Below, in pieces: positions 1-7,894 of a DNA stretch of 20,708 nt. The translations under genes were made by a program, and so were the position numbers. The stretch comes from a virus. The notes under the pieces are model-generated. The model saw only the letters and a program-made list of their open reading frames with translations, did not search any database and was not told the origin of the DNA. The stretch is taken from IMG/VR virus record IMGVR_UViG_3300046001_007659, positions 1 to 20,708 of that record. One strand, 5' to 3'. How positions within the stretch are numbered: position 1 is the first letter of the stretch; each line of letters begins with the position of its first letter.

Positions 1-661
1 TATTTTTAACTGTTGAACCAAATCTAATACTATTACCCCATCTACCTTCATATATAACATCACCCTCAAAAGATAATAAAGGATGAATATTAGAACGCTC
101 TTTAAAAGTATTTCCTAATTTTATACCAGTATAATTATCTGTTACTCTTCTATAAACATCTTTTCCACTACCTGTTATAAAACTACCTGTTACATAATCA
201 TTTTTTTGATTTTCAGCTAAATTAAATGGAGTATCAGGATAAGCATTATGATGAGGATGATTCCATAATGCTATTGTATTAAGATAATAATTAGTTTTAG
301 CATCAGTATTTTTACCTATTTCAGATGAAGGTAAGGTAAGTATATAAACTAATTCATTAATTAATGGATAGTTTTTTATATTACTAAATAAAGGACGAGC
401 AATTGGAAATTTAGATAAGTCTGTAGTAGTATTAGGTAATTCAATATTATCATCATATATAATAGTTCCAATACTATTATCTTCTCCAAGTTTATCATAT
501 CCTTCAGCTTTAGAAGTAGAATCTAATATAATACCTTTAACTCTAGCAGCTTTAATAATTCCAGACTGGATTTGTTGATTAAAATCAGCTAATTGGTTAT
601 TATAAGCAGTGGAGTTATTTACAAAATTTATAGCGCTTTGTCCATCTCTAAGTACAGCCAT
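1..661 (-). CDS. Phage virion structural protein, probably tail/baseplate (partial, C-terminus off the left edge)
   Basis: Open reading frame on the minus strand that starts at 661 and is still open at base 1, so about 220 N-terminal residues are visible. It begins MAVLRDGQSAINFVNNS and contains a run NYPLINELVYILTLPSSEIG, then LNTIALWNHPHHNAYP, then NIHPLLSFEGDVIYEGRWGN and IRFGST near the edge. I recognise these blocks from a structural protein conserved in T4-like marine and uncultured phages; a baseplate or tail role is inferred from that and not proven. The start codon overlaps the upstream stop by one base (TAATG), indicating translational coupling with the 113-aa gene. The gene is missing from a Met-to-stop list only because its stop lies outside the window. 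Confidence 0.7.
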   Translation of the reverse strand, partial: MAVLRDGQSAINFVNNSTAYNNQLADFNQQIQSGIIKAARVKGIILDSTSKAEGYDKLGEDNSIGTIIYDDNIELPNTTTDLSKFPIARPLFSNIKNYPLINELVYILTLPSSEIGKNTDAKTNYYLNTIALWNHPHHNAYPDTPFNLAENQKNDYVTGSFITGSGKDVYRRVTDNYTGIKLGNTFKERSNIHPLLSFEGDVIYEGRWGNSIRFGSTVKN

Positions 662-1002
662 TATTCTGATTTATTATCTAGTTTTTCAATTTCTGACATT
701 AGTTGGGCTTTATCAGCTTCAGATAAACCAAAACCATCTTCTGTATTAGAAGTATTGTTTAAAGCTCGTTGGATGATAGTTGCTACTTTTACTAGTTGTT
801 CGTCATTTTTAACATCTATTTCTAGATATTCTTTAATAAGAGGTACTATTAAGGTAGCATCACCTATGTCACTAACCAGAGGTTTGAGTTCAGAAATCAA
901 TGAAGATATTTGTCTTGATTTCTTTTTTTGGTTGTCATAAATTTCTTCTAATAAGTTAGAAAATGTTTTTTTACCAAATATTACTTTATCAAATTCACTC
1001 AT
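661..1002 (-). CDS. Conserved phage protein of unknown function, 113 aa
   Basis: A soluble, mostly helical, acidic protein without signal peptide or membrane segment. It opens MSEFDKVIFGKKTFSNLLEE and has a helical core ending VKNDEQLVKVATIIQRAL. The pattern resembles small proteins that sit beside the structural protein to its left in related T4-like phages, but I know no function. Its stop overlaps the start of that structural gene, so the two are probably made together, which suggests a morphogenesis role such as an assembly factor (inference). An ATATTTAT box lies 20 nt upstream of the start. Its C-terminal part contains DGFGL, a motif that also ends the 66-aa protein at 2820-3020. Confidence 0.75.
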   Translation of the reverse strand: MSEFDKVIFGKKTFSNLLEEIYDNQKKKSRQISSLISELKPLVSDIGDATLIVPLIKEYLEIDVKNDEQLVKVATIIQRALNNTSNTEDGFGLSEADKAQLMSEIEKLDNKSE

Positions 1003-1037
1003 ATTTATGTTAATTGTTTATGATAAATATAAAAAAA

Positions 1038-1739
1038 TTAAAATTTTACATAACCATATTCTAAATAAAAAGAATAGTTACTCTTAAAAATATCATATAA
1101 TGTATTAGCTATTTTAGTTATTTTAGGTGTTTTTGCGTCTATAATTTCACGTATATAAATGTATAATGCTTTTTTATTAAAAATAGTTATATGTTCACGC
1201 TTACGGAATAATTCAAGTATAGCATCTGCTATTTTAGCATCTATTTCTTTAGGAAATAATTTAAAGATATTAGCAGTACAATAATTTACATATTCATTTA
1301 AGAAAAAATTTAACTTATCATGTGTACTAGTATCTGAATCTATTAAATATGAGTGTCCTTCATCATCATTTAAATCATCAATAGGTACTTTATCAACTCG
1401 CTTTTTATAATTTTTAGCGTTTGATATTATAAGATAACGTTTAACAATAGTACCGAAGTATGAATATGCTTTTGCTCCCCTAGATAAATCAAATAGATGT
1501 ATTTTAGATAACAAAAACGTAATCACTTCATGTTGTAAGTCTTCAATATTATCTACTTCTGTATAATAAAATTTAAAAGTATGAATAATGTTTTCTGTTA
1601 ATTTAAGAAATGCTGGATGGATTCTATCATAATAAATCTTACTTTTATCTGAGAATGATGTAGAATTATTATATTCTACAATAGCTGCTTCTGTATCAGC
1701 AGTAAAATACTGTACAGACTTTTTTTTAGCTCTTGCCAT
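1038..1739 (-). CDS. Late-transcription sigma factor, T4 gp55-like
   Basis: 233 aa. The core matches sigma region 2 as found in phage late sigma factors: NIEDLQHEVITFLLSKI at about 64-80, then FDLSRGAKAYSYFGTIVKRY at 83-102, followed by the basic stretch NAKNYKKR. Such a factor binds host core RNA polymerase and directs it to late promoters that have only a -10-like element, together with the sliding clamp in T4. The N-terminus is lysine-rich (MARAKKKS). It lies one base downstream of the 92-aa membrane-anchored gene, in a chain that starts with the HD-domain gene, so it is probably co-transcribed with them. No region 4 is evident, as expected for a gp55-type factor. An alternative is another diverged phage sigma, which would not change the role. 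Confidence 0.78.
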   Translation of the reverse strand: MARAKKKSVQYFTADTEAAIVEYNNSTSFSDKSKIYYDRIHPAFLKLTENIIHTFKFYYTEVDNIEDLQHEVITFLLSKIHLFDLSRGAKAYSYFGTIVKRYLIISNAKNYKKRVDKVPIDDLNDDEGHSYLIDSDTSTHDKLNFFLNEYVNYCTANIFKLFPKEIDAKIADAILELFRKREHITIFNKKALYIYIREIIDAKTPKITKIANTLYDIFKSNYSFYLEYGYVKF

Positions 1740-1740
1740 G

Positions 1741-2019
1741 TTAAAAGTTACGTAATTTATATTGATCTAGAATATCTTGAATTAATTGAATTTTCTTGAA
1801 AAACCAACCTATTTCATCATCACTTTCAAATGAACCTCTTGAATCAATTTCTTTTAATTTTTTAGCAGATTGTTCAATAACATCACTTACTTGAGTCATG
1901 TATTGTTTATATGAAAACAAAATGTCTTCTGCTTTTTCATTTTTAGTAAGTAGATTGAAAGTCGTGTATCCTAAGACCACGACTAAAATACTCAATACTG
2001 TTATAATAATTTCTATCAT
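1741..2019 (-). CDS. Small membrane-anchored coiled-coil protein, 92 aa
   Basis: Begins with one hydrophobic segment (MIEIIITVLSILVVVLGYTT, residues 1-20) followed by a charged, helical cytoplasmic or periplasmic part with heptad-like spacing. Residues 59-76 read IDSRGSFESDDEIGWFFK, a block I have seen in small proteins of T4-like phages next to gp55-type sigma genes; no function is known to me. It has no lipobox and no cleavage site, so it is expected to remain as an N-terminal anchor. Its start overlaps the end of the HD-domain gene by 4 bp (ATGA) and the sigma gene begins one base after its stop, a tightly coupled trio. Confidence 0.75.
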   Translation of the reverse strand: MIEIIITVLSILVVVLGYTTFNLLTKNEKAEDILFSYKQYMTQVSDVIEQSAKKLKEIDSRGSFESDDEIGWFFKKIQLIQDILDQYKLRNF

Positions 2020-2798
2020 AAATTGTCTAACATGTTTTTTAGACTATCACTCTTAAAACTAGATAATGCTTTAGCTTTAGTTGGAGTTTTAGTCTCACGT
2101 TTATTAGACGATAATGTACTATTTTTTTCTGGTGATGACAAGTTATCTTTAAACTTAGGCATGTACTCTTTCTCCCATTCAATTCTAGCAGCTAATAAAT
2201 CAGCTTGATGAACAATGTATATTAACGATGTTCTAGGTTTTGTTTCTGGAGCCCAGTTAATTAAGTATGGCTTGTTAGCTTCATCATATAAACCATCATG
2301 TAATTTAATAGTTAAAAATTCATTTTTAGTGTAAGATACACCATGTGAATTTAATAAATATAAACCACGATCTGGAACAGACATAAATTCAAGTCTATCA
2401 TTAAACTTATAATCTTCACCTAATTTATCTTTACGCCATTGGTCAGTCTGAGGAATATAAGATTCATTTTCTGTATCTCCCATTTTTCCTAAATCATGAT
2501 TCATAGCTGAAAATACTAATTCTTCAATTGTATAATTTTCTTCTACTTCAAAATCAGACCATACTTCATTAATTCTAAGAGATGCTCTGATAACACGATT
2601 AACATGTTCTACATAACCTCCTGGAAATGCATTATGATATTCTTTCTTATGAGACGCGGGCATTAACATGACACGTTCTGCATATTTATTATAGAACTCT
2701 TTTAATTTAGTAGCTCTAGGTTCTGAAATATATTGGTCAATATAGCCAATAAATTCAATCCAGTTATCCTGGATTTGTTCTGCTGATAATTTATTCAT
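2016..2798 (-). CDS. HD-domain metal-dependent phosphohydrolase, 260 aa
   Basis: Shows the ordered metal-ligand signature of the HD superfamily: His55 in KKEYHNAFPGGYVEHV with His65, the doublet His101-Asp102 in NHDLGKMG, His152 and His167 in the middle, and Asp200 in VHQADLLAARIEWE. The AFPGGYVEHV plus NHDLGK arrangement is closest to the HD domain of the YhaM-type 3'-5' exoribonuclease, but the OB-fold of YhaM is absent, so the substrate (nucleotide, oligonucleotide or RNA 3' end) cannot be named. The C-terminal 50 residues are lysine/serine-rich and probably disordered. The start is preceded by AAATAAAAGTT, the leader seen at many genes here. It is the first gene of the coupled HD / membrane / sigma chain. 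Confidence 0.8.
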   Translation of the reverse strand: MNKLSAEQIQDNWIEFIGYIDQYISEPRATKLKEFYNKYAERVMLMPASHKKEYHNAFPGGYVEHVNRVIRASLRINEVWSDFEVEENYTIEELVFSAMNHDLGKMGDTENESYIPQTDQWRKDKLGEDYKFNDRLEFMSVPDRGLYLLNSHGVSYTKNEFLTIKLHDGLYDEANKPYLINWAPETKPRTSLIYIVHQADLLAARIEWEKEYMPKFKDNLSSPEKNSTLSSNKRETKTPTKAKALSSFKSDSLKNMLDNL

Positions 2799-2819
2799 AA
2801 CTTTTATTTGGTTTTTTAT

Positions 2820-3020
2820 TTATTGTAATCCGAATCCTTCATCTGCTGATAATGGTTCAGATTGAATAAGTGATTGTACTTCTGCAACTGTCTCTTCTAA
2901 TTCAGCAATAGTTTTAAGATACTCTTCAATTGGTTGAGCTCTGTTTACTATAAATTTTAATGCTTTTAATTTGCCTTCGATATTTTCTATCTTGCGTGTT
3001 GTTAATTCTCTGTATCTCAT
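2820..3020 (-). CDS. Small coiled-coil protein, 66 aa
   Basis: Predominantly alpha-helical, with leucine/isoleucine heptads from about residue 10 to 55 (IENIEGKLKALKFIV, then YLKTIAELEETVAEVQSLI), so a coiled-coil dimer is likely. It ends SADEGFGLQ, echoing DGFGL near the end of the 113-aa protein. No catalytic or targeting motif is visible. It is the first gene of the leftmost transcription unit. An ATATTTAT box at 3036-3043 lies 15 nt upstream of its start without a TTTG element at the expected distance, which would fit a late promoter. Function unknown. Confidence 0.65.
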   Translation of the reverse strand: MRYRELTTRKIENIEGKLKALKFIVNRAQPIEEYLKTIAELEETVAEVQSLIQSEPLSADEGFGLQ

Positions 3021-3035
3021 AATATATGTTTATCT

Positions 3036-3043
3036 ATAAATAT
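3036..3043 (-). promoter_or_regulatory. Candidate late promoter -10 box
   Basis: ATATTTAT on the minus strand, 15 nt before the 66-aa gene. The same octamer sits 20 nt before the 113-aa gene (1023-1030) and 14 nt before the endolysin gene (12161-12168). None of the three has TTTG 20 bp upstream. They could be -10-only promoters for the gp55-like factor, but the sequence is AT-rich and three sites are few. Confidence 0.3.
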
Positions 3044-3187
3044 ATGTATATAATGTTCTATTACCCGTTATATCCATTGTTCTTTTATCCGTTTATCCAT
3101 CGTTCCATTTTCTCATTCTCTATCTAGTAATTCTAATACCTAATAACCGTATTAATAATATAGCATTAAAATCCGCTAAGGCCTAAC

Positions 3188-3643
3188 TTAGGTTACATTT
3201 TCTTCAATTACTTTTTTAATTGGTAAAAGAAACGCACACTTTTCATAAGCTTCAGTTTCCTCAAAATAGGATATAGCCATTCTAACTGATGTTAAAACAT
3301 TAATATTTGAATGATTGATTAGTACTTGTAAATCAAGTTCACGTTTTATATTCAAATTACGTATAAATTCATACGCTTTAGTGTATATAATGTACTCACC
3401 TGCGTTCCTAATATCATTTACGTCTAAATCAGGGAAAGTCGTTTTAAACGCCGTTAAGAGGGTTTTAGAAACAGCATTATCCATTATTAATTTATGGAAC
3501 ATACCTATCCATACTACAGGATGATTTTTAAATTCATCAAAAAATTTAATTCTAGCTTTTAGATCATCTTGATTTAGAGCATTAATACCTAAATCATCAC
3601 GACTTGATGAATCAAATAATCCAAATATTTTATCTATATCCAT
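3188..3643 (-). CDS. Hypothetical phage protein, 151 aa
   Basis: Unrecognised. I place the start at 3643 (MDIDKIFGLFDSSS) and not at the upstream Met, because the longer version would read through the T-tract of the terminator hairpin at 3656-3683 and adds a hydrophobic stretch that is just its translation. The protein is soluble and helical, opening with an acidic segment and ending ISYFEETEAYEKCAFLLP followed by IKKVIEENVT, a style of C-terminal helix common in small T4-like phage proteins. It follows the lipoprotein gene but is separated from it by the terminator. About 165 nt of non-coding sequence with no clear signal other than the ATATTTAT box separates it from the 66-aa gene. Confidence 0.65.
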   Translation of the reverse strand: MDIDKIFGLFDSSSRDDLGINALNQDDLKARIKFFDEFKNHPVVWIGMFHKLIMDNAVSKTLLTAFKTTFPDLDVNDIRNAGEYIIYTKAYEFIRNLNIKRELDLQVLINHSNINVLTSVRMAISYFEETEAYEKCAFLLPIKKVIEENVT

Positions 3644-3655
3644 GATATGAAAGGT

Positions 3656-3683
3656 AAAGAAAAACCCCAACATAACGTTGGGG
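3656..3683 (-). terminator. Rho-independent terminator after the lipoprotein gene
   Basis: On the minus strand a perfect 7-bp stem CCCCAAC / GTTGGGG (3677-3683 with 3665-3671) with a 5-nt loop is followed by TTTTTCTTT. It lies 10 nt after the stop of the 50-aa lipoprotein gene and 12 nt before the next start, so that gene would need read-through or a promoter inside the hairpin region. Confidence 0.85.
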
Positions 3684-3693
3684 AATCTTTAAT

Positions 3694-3846
3694 TTAGTTT
3701 ACCGAGTTTAATACTGCAGTATCAACATGAAGTGTATCTAATGTGGTACTTGTTGAATCAGTTAGAGATACTGATGATGTAGGTGTTGAATTATTAGAAC
3801 AAGCTGATAATGCTGCTAAAATAATGATTGCGATTGTTTTTTTCAT
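3694..3846 (-). CDS. Small lipoprotein, 50 aa
   Basis: Short gene with a textbook lipoprotein signal: MKKTIAIIILAALSAC, basic n-region, hydrophobic core and lipobox LSAC with the acylated cysteine at residue 16. The mature part (about 35 residues) is almost entirely Ser, Thr, Asp and Asn, so it is a flexible, unstructured surface tail. It would be exported by the host and anchored to a membrane. In phages such small lipoproteins can act as spanin subunits or in superinfection exclusion; the mature part here carries no domain that would decide between these. It is followed directly by a strong terminator. The start at 3844-3846 has an AT-rich leader without Shine-Dalgarno sequence. Confidence 0.8.
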   Translation of the reverse strand: MKKTIAIIILAALSACSNNSTPTSSVSLTDSTSTTLDTLHVDTAVLNSVN

Positions 3847-3886
3847 TTTTGTTTTGTTAATTGACTATAATATAATATAAGTATTT

Positions 3887-4990
3887 TTAAACTCCAAATT
3901 TAATGTCTTCAATTTTAAATCCACCAATTTGCTTATTAAATTCTACATTTAAGTTATTAATAATAAATACTTTTACTGCTTCACCTTCAATACCTTTATT
4001 AAAGTTTTTTCTTAAACCACCAGCAAATACTTTCCATTCAACATTCCAAAATATTTTTTTAGTTTTAAGGACATTTAATACGGTTTTAAAGTTTCTATTA
4101 GTTTGAGAATAAGTCGTTAACTCTGTTAATTTACGATTTTGTACAAATTCGTTTAATAGTAAAGCTATTTTTAATATAGTGTAATCATTTATAACTAAAT
4201 TAGATATCATTTCTACTCCTAACTTAACATTAGATGGATCCTGACTAAAAATCATATCTCTTAAAGTAGATTCATAATCATCATCTAATTCAATTCCTTC
4301 TTGATTTAAGGATTCAAATAATGTTTCATCAAATACTATCTTTATTGTAGGATTATTATTTAAAAATATTATTAGTTCTGCAAAAGTTATTAATTTATTG
4401 TTTCTATATAAATCTATAACACAACCTTTCACATCATATGAATTATTAGTAAATTTATTTCCCCATTTTTTAGAAGTAAGTAAATTTGATTTATCATGTG
4501 AAAAATAATAAAATTGATTTTTATCAAATGCGCTTAGTAATGGATTTACATTATGATTTTGCCAATTTATACTATTACTTATTTCTTTTGCTAAATTTTC
4601 ATTTATAAAAGTATAATCTTTTACTTTAAAAACATTGCTTACTTCATCAAATATTTTTCTACTTATAATAATACAAGTACTTTGTTCAATCCTAGAAGTT
4701 CTTTTTATTTTATTTTCAATAATGTATTCTTTTAATTTAAATCTAGGAACATCACTTAAACATCCTGTATATATAATATCTTTAGATGTTATTTTATTTG
4801 TAGAATGTTTAATTTTTTCAATAATATTATTGTAAATATTAATTTGTTCTTCATTTATAAATTTCTCATTTCTTCCACTCCATGTACTTACACTCCATTG
4901 TTCATTACTACCTCCCCAAGATGAACCACCATAAAAAGATACAGGATGGACATTATATTGTAATAATTCTATATTTTGATTTGTTTTCAT
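3887..4990 (-). CDS. Unknown 367-aa partner of the AAA+/VWA pair
   Basis: No family recognised. The N-terminus is rich in Gly, Ser and Trp (SFYGGSSWGGSNEQWSVSTW, residues 18-37). The middle is Asn/Ile/Lys-rich with many helices. Residues around 250-265 read DPSNVKLGVEMISNLVI, suggesting a helical-repeat type segment. There is no signal peptide, membrane segment or catalytic motif that I can see. It starts 2 nt after the stop of the AAA+ ATPase gene, so it is translationally coupled to it and likely part of the same complex, for example as an adaptor or substrate (inference from position). It is slightly more AT-biased than the ATPase, which is compatible with separate origin but not proof. 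Confidence 0.8.
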   Translation of the reverse strand: MKTNQNIELLQYNVHPVSFYGGSSWGGSNEQWSVSTWSGRNEKFINEEQINIYNNIIEKIKHSTNKITSKDIIYTGCLSDVPRFKLKEYIIENKIKRTSRIEQSTCIIISRKIFDEVSNVFKVKDYTFINENLAKEISNSINWQNHNVNPLLSAFDKNQFYYFSHDKSNLLTSKKWGNKFTNNSYDVKGCVIDLYRNNKLITFAELIIFLNNNPTIKIVFDETLFESLNQEGIELDDDYESTLRDMIFSQDPSNVKLGVEMISNLVINDYTILKIALLLNEFVQNRKLTELTTYSQTNRNFKTVLNVLKTKKIFWNVEWKVFAGGLRKNFNKGIEGEAVKVFIINNLNVEFNKQIGGFKIEDIKFGV

Positions 4991-4992
4991 AA

Positions 4993-6186
4993 TTATTTTG
5001 TTATAAATTTTACTAAATCTTTGTTTAACATTAATAAATTAAATTTACTTGGATTTGCATTATAAATAGATTTTATCATTTGATAACATATATCAGTTGT
5101 AAAAATACCTTCTGTAACCATTTTACCTAATCTATCAATAATAGTTTTTTCAACTTTATTAGTTTTAGCAAACACATCTAAATAGTTAGAAACCCTAGTA
5201 CCTAATGTTGAGGCAATATCTGCTCTATAATTTTTATCTTTACCAACTAAAGACTTTAATGTGTTTAAAACATATTTTTCATCTTGTGAGAATATATGTT
5301 CTGGTGAGATAATTCTATCTAGTTTATTATTAATAAACATTGTAAATAAACTTGCAAATTCACTACCAACACTACCTTCTCCAATCATTTGAATTAATGG
5401 TAATTGTTCTTCAAATGATTTAATAGATGAAATTGAATTAAAAAACATTACTACACTACGAGCGTTTACATCTTTAGTAACTAATTCTGGATGCATCAAT
5501 AAAAAATTAATACATCTACCATCCATTTGAGACTCTTCAGCCCACTTACCCCAACATTTAAGATCAAATTTTAAATTAGCAGATATAAATCGCGTTTTTT
5601 GAGCGTTATCAATACTATTAACTAAATAATCTCCATTATCTGGATTTGAAGTTAATATAATATGCCAATCTTTAGGCAACTTCCAACTAATATATTGTTG
5701 GCGATCTATTAATTCCATTACAGCTTGAATAAATCTAACATCAGCTCTATTCCAATCATCTAATAATAAAATACCACCTTTTTTCTTATTACTAATCCAT
5801 TCAGGTGGGCAATAACTCATTCTGTTCTTACCAGTTGATTTATAACCTAATTTTAAATACTCATCAAATGCATGTTCATCTACCCATATTTTGTCTTCTT
5901 TCATTTCTACTTCAAACTGACGGATTGGAAAACCTACTAAGTCACCAATTTCTTCAATTTGAGCTAAATTTAATTTAACAAAATCTAATCCATTTTCTTC
6001 AGCTAATTGAATAATTGCTGATGTTTTACCAATTCCTGAATCACCTACTACTTCAGTTGATACAGGTGGTTTACCATTTTCTTGTAAGAAACGATTGTTC
6101 ACTACAATGTGATTTAAAAAATCTTTTAATTCGTTAACATTTAATGAAAGCGATTCTGTTTTACTACTTGTTTTACTTTTAGCCAT
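4993..6186 (-). CDS. MoxR-type AAA+ ATPase, 397 aa
   Basis: ATPase of the MoxR/dynein-like AAA+ branch. Walker A is GDSGIGKT at 48-55, Walker B is GGILLLDDWNRAD at about 137-149, sensor 1 is ILTSNPDNGDY at 177-187 and a candidate arginine finger is Arg199 in QKTRF. MoxR ATPases work as chaperone-like remodelling machines with a VWA-domain partner, and that partner is encoded immediately upstream at 6267-7526. It has its own copy of the early promoter, 46 nt before the start, in addition to any read-through from the VWA gene. The role in the phage is unknown; assembly of a metal-dependent complex or interference with a host system are both possible. Confidence 0.88.
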   Translation of the reverse strand: MAKSKTSSKTESLSLNVNELKDFLNHIVVNNRFLQENGKPPVSTEVVGDSGIGKTSAIIQLAEENGLDFVKLNLAQIEEIGDLVGFPIRQFEVEMKEDKIWVDEHAFDEYLKLGYKSTGKNRMSYCPPEWISNKKKGGILLLDDWNRADVRFIQAVMELIDRQQYISWKLPKDWHIILTSNPDNGDYLVNSIDNAQKTRFISANLKFDLKCWGKWAEESQMDGRCINFLLMHPELVTKDVNARSVVMFFNSISSIKSFEEQLPLIQMIGEGSVGSEFASLFTMFINNKLDRIISPEHIFSQDEKYVLNTLKSLVGKDKNYRADIASTLGTRVSNYLDVFAKTNKVEKTIIDRLGKMVTEGIFTTDICYQMIKSIYNANPSKFNLLMLNKDLVKFITK

Positions 6187-6232
6187 AACCTTTATTTATT
6201 TTATTTTTATTTATTTTACTTATTTAACATAC

Positions 6233-6265
6233 TAAATATAACATCATTGTTTGGGGAAGCCAAAC
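6233..6265 (-). promoter_or_regulatory. Early-type promoter for the AAA+ ATPase gene
   Basis: On the minus strand GTTTG, 20 bp, TATATTTA. The spacer creates a perfect dyad GTTTGG-CTTCC-CCAAAC including the upstream element. Confidence 0.8.
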
Positions 6266-6266
6266 A

Positions 6267-7526
6267 CTACCTTATTATTTGTACTTTTTGTCCTGGAAAA
6301 TCCGGTTTCATATCACCATCAGTAGTTATAACCCATAATATAGGTCTTACTGGTTTAGTTTCTGGTACTGGACATTCTCCATCAGTTAAGTAAATCATAT
6401 TTTGGTATTTACCTTTATTTTGATTTAAATACTTAATTACTGGCTCAAATGCTGTTCCACCTCTACCTTGAACATGTATTTTATCTTCTGTTTTACCTTT
6501 ATATTGGTAAACTCTTTGTACATCAGCATCACATTCAATCACATCTACTTCAGTACCTGTTTTATAGATATGTTGTATTTCATTAAAGAAATCAGCTAAA
6601 TCTTTATCTGAAACAGAACCTGATGTATCAATAGCTACTAAAGTGTTTTTACGTTGTTTAATTTTAAGTGCCGGATTGCCCGCAAAACGTCGATTTAACT
6701 TACGTCTAGTCTTCTTAGTATATATTTTGGTAGCCATACCATTAAAGCGTCTTAAATACGCCTTCCAATCAATTACTGGTTCTTCTATTTCATATAAACT
6801 ATTAATATATTGACCAAGTTCTCCTGGAATTATACCTCTATTTTTCTTCACTTGTTCAGCTACATCTTTTAATTGATGGTCAATTTGTTTACCAATTAAT
6901 TTCTTATCAGCTTCACTCATTTCATCAAATTCTTTCCACATTTCATGTGTACATGGAACTGTCATTTTTGATCCATCTCCTAAAGTAACAGTTATTGAAT
7001 TACCATCTCCCGAACCATCACCACTCATTCCACCCTCTAAAGCTCCTAACATAGACGCTATATCACCAAAGGGATTTTCATCAACTTCTTTTTTTAAGAG
7101 ATCATAATATACTCTAGTACCTGCTTTTAATGGTAATTTTAATTCTTTAAATGGTTTTTTATTTATTTCTAAACCATCCCATGTTTTACCTTTCCATGTA
7201 CTTTCAATATATTGATTAATCTCAATATCAGCAGCTATATTTAATAATTGTTTATTTTCAAACTCACTCATAGAAGTTAAATGATGAAATGCTATATGTA
7301 ACAATTCATGTTTCAAAATAGCTACTTTAGTGTTCTCATCTTGTTTTTCCCAAAAATTAGGATTAACCATTAATGATACATTTATGTTTTCTTTACAAAC
7401 ACAAGCAGTTTGAATACTACTATTTAGTTTTTTGTTTAGACCAATTAGGAATAAACCATAAAATGGCTCTTTAAACATTAATGTTTTAGCACATTTTGCA
7501 ATTTCTGAGTGAATATTATCTATCAT
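6267..7526 (-). CDS. Metallopeptidase-like plus VWA-domain protein, 419 aa
   Basis: Two-domain protein. The N-terminal half has the zinc-binding signature KHELLHIAFHH (HExxH at 73-77) followed by NIAADIEIN at 96-104, typical of the putative metallopeptidase domain (DUF2201-like) that precedes VWA domains. A Gly-rich linker lies at about 161-177. The C-terminal half is a von Willebrand A domain with the MIDAS motif DTSGS at 300-304, the conserved Thr in GGTAF near 358 and TDGE at 381-384. Such proteins pair with MoxR AAA+ ATPases, and one is encoded next in the same direction. It likely acts in the cytoplasm as a regulated metal-binding scaffold or protease; whether it cleaves anything is untested. 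The promoter lies 23 nt upstream and the leader ends AAATAAAAGTT. Confidence 0.87.
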   Translation of the reverse strand: MIDNIHSEIAKCAKTLMFKEPFYGLFLIGLNKKLNSSIQTACVCKENINVSLMVNPNFWEKQDENTKVAILKHELLHIAFHHLTSMSEFENKQLLNIAADIEINQYIESTWKGKTWDGLEINKKPFKELKLPLKAGTRVYYDLLKKEVDENPFGDIASMLGALEGGMSGDGSGDGNSITVTLGDGSKMTVPCTHEMWKEFDEMSEADKKLIGKQIDHQLKDVAEQVKKNRGIIPGELGQYINSLYEIEEPVIDWKAYLRRFNGMATKIYTKKTRRKLNRRFAGNPALKIKQRKNTLVAIDTSGSVSDKDLADFFNEIQHIYKTGTEVDVIECDADVQRVYQYKGKTEDKIHVQGRGGTAFEPVIKYLNQNKGKYQNMIYLTDGECPVPETKPVRPILWVITTDGDMKPDFPGQKVQIIR

Positions 7527-7549
7527 AACTTTTATTTATTTTTACTTAG

Positions 7550-7582
7550 TAAATATAACATAATAATTTGGAGAGGCCAAAC
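7550..7582 (-). promoter_or_regulatory. Early-type promoter for the VWA gene
   Basis: GTTTG, 20 bp, TATATTTA on the minus strand. The near-dyad GTTTGG / CCAAAT spans the upstream element and the spacer. Confidence 0.8.
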
Positions 7583-7588
7583 ATAGTA

Positions 7589-7891
7589 TTATAAACTTTC
7601 AGATAAACGTAACTTAGCGGGGATAGGAGTAGTTAAATACTGAAGTCCTATTTGTGTTGGGTTTTTTACAATATTATTAGTCATATAGTAGAACAGTGAA
7701 CCATTATGTTCTTTACAAATAGGATTGTTTTCACTATCCCATTCAACTACTCTTCGTTTACCATTCCATGAACGGAATTCTTTGGAGATTACTCTATGCC
7801 AACGTTGTGGAGATTCTAGATATATTTCTAGACTTTTTGATTCTGGAAAATCATTAATTAACTTTACTGTGAGTCCTTTCTTTTCAGCCAT
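7589..7891 (-). CDS. Hypothetical protein, 100 aa, possibly from a leaderless mRNA
   Basis: Unrecognised soluble protein. I place the start at 7891 (MAEKKGLTVKLINDFPES) because the longer frame runs through the promoter at 7895-7927 and into the opposite end of the preceding gene. The start codon is only 3 nt from the TATATTTA box, while about 22-25 nt is usual in this window, so transcription would start at or inside the gene; a leaderless or alternative start is possible. The sequence has a basic Trp-containing segment (SPQRWHRVISKEFRSWNGKR), suggestive of nucleic-acid contact, and a C-terminal hydrophobic part. It lies downstream of the M-I-K-L operon but has its own early-type promoter, so it is probably regulated differently. 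Confidence 0.65.
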   Translation of the reverse strand: MAEKKGLTVKLINDFPESKSLEIYLESPQRWHRVISKEFRSWNGKRRVVEWDSENNPICKEHNGSLFYYMTNNIVKNPTQIGLQYLTTPIPAKLRLSESL

Positions 7892-7894
7892 ACT

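Noticed and set aside
593-940. Plus-strand frame of 115 codons opposite the 113-aa gene, and all other plus-strand frames in the window.
   Set aside because: Each lies opposite a better minus-strand gene or crosses gene-free repeats, none has a promoter of the window's type, and their compositions (Ser/Phe/Leu/Ile-rich) are those of antisense readings.
3170-3195. Small hairpin CTAAG/CTTAG around the stop of the 151-aa gene as a terminator.
   Set aside because: Only a 5-bp AT-rich stem and a short T-run; too weak in such AT-rich sequence.
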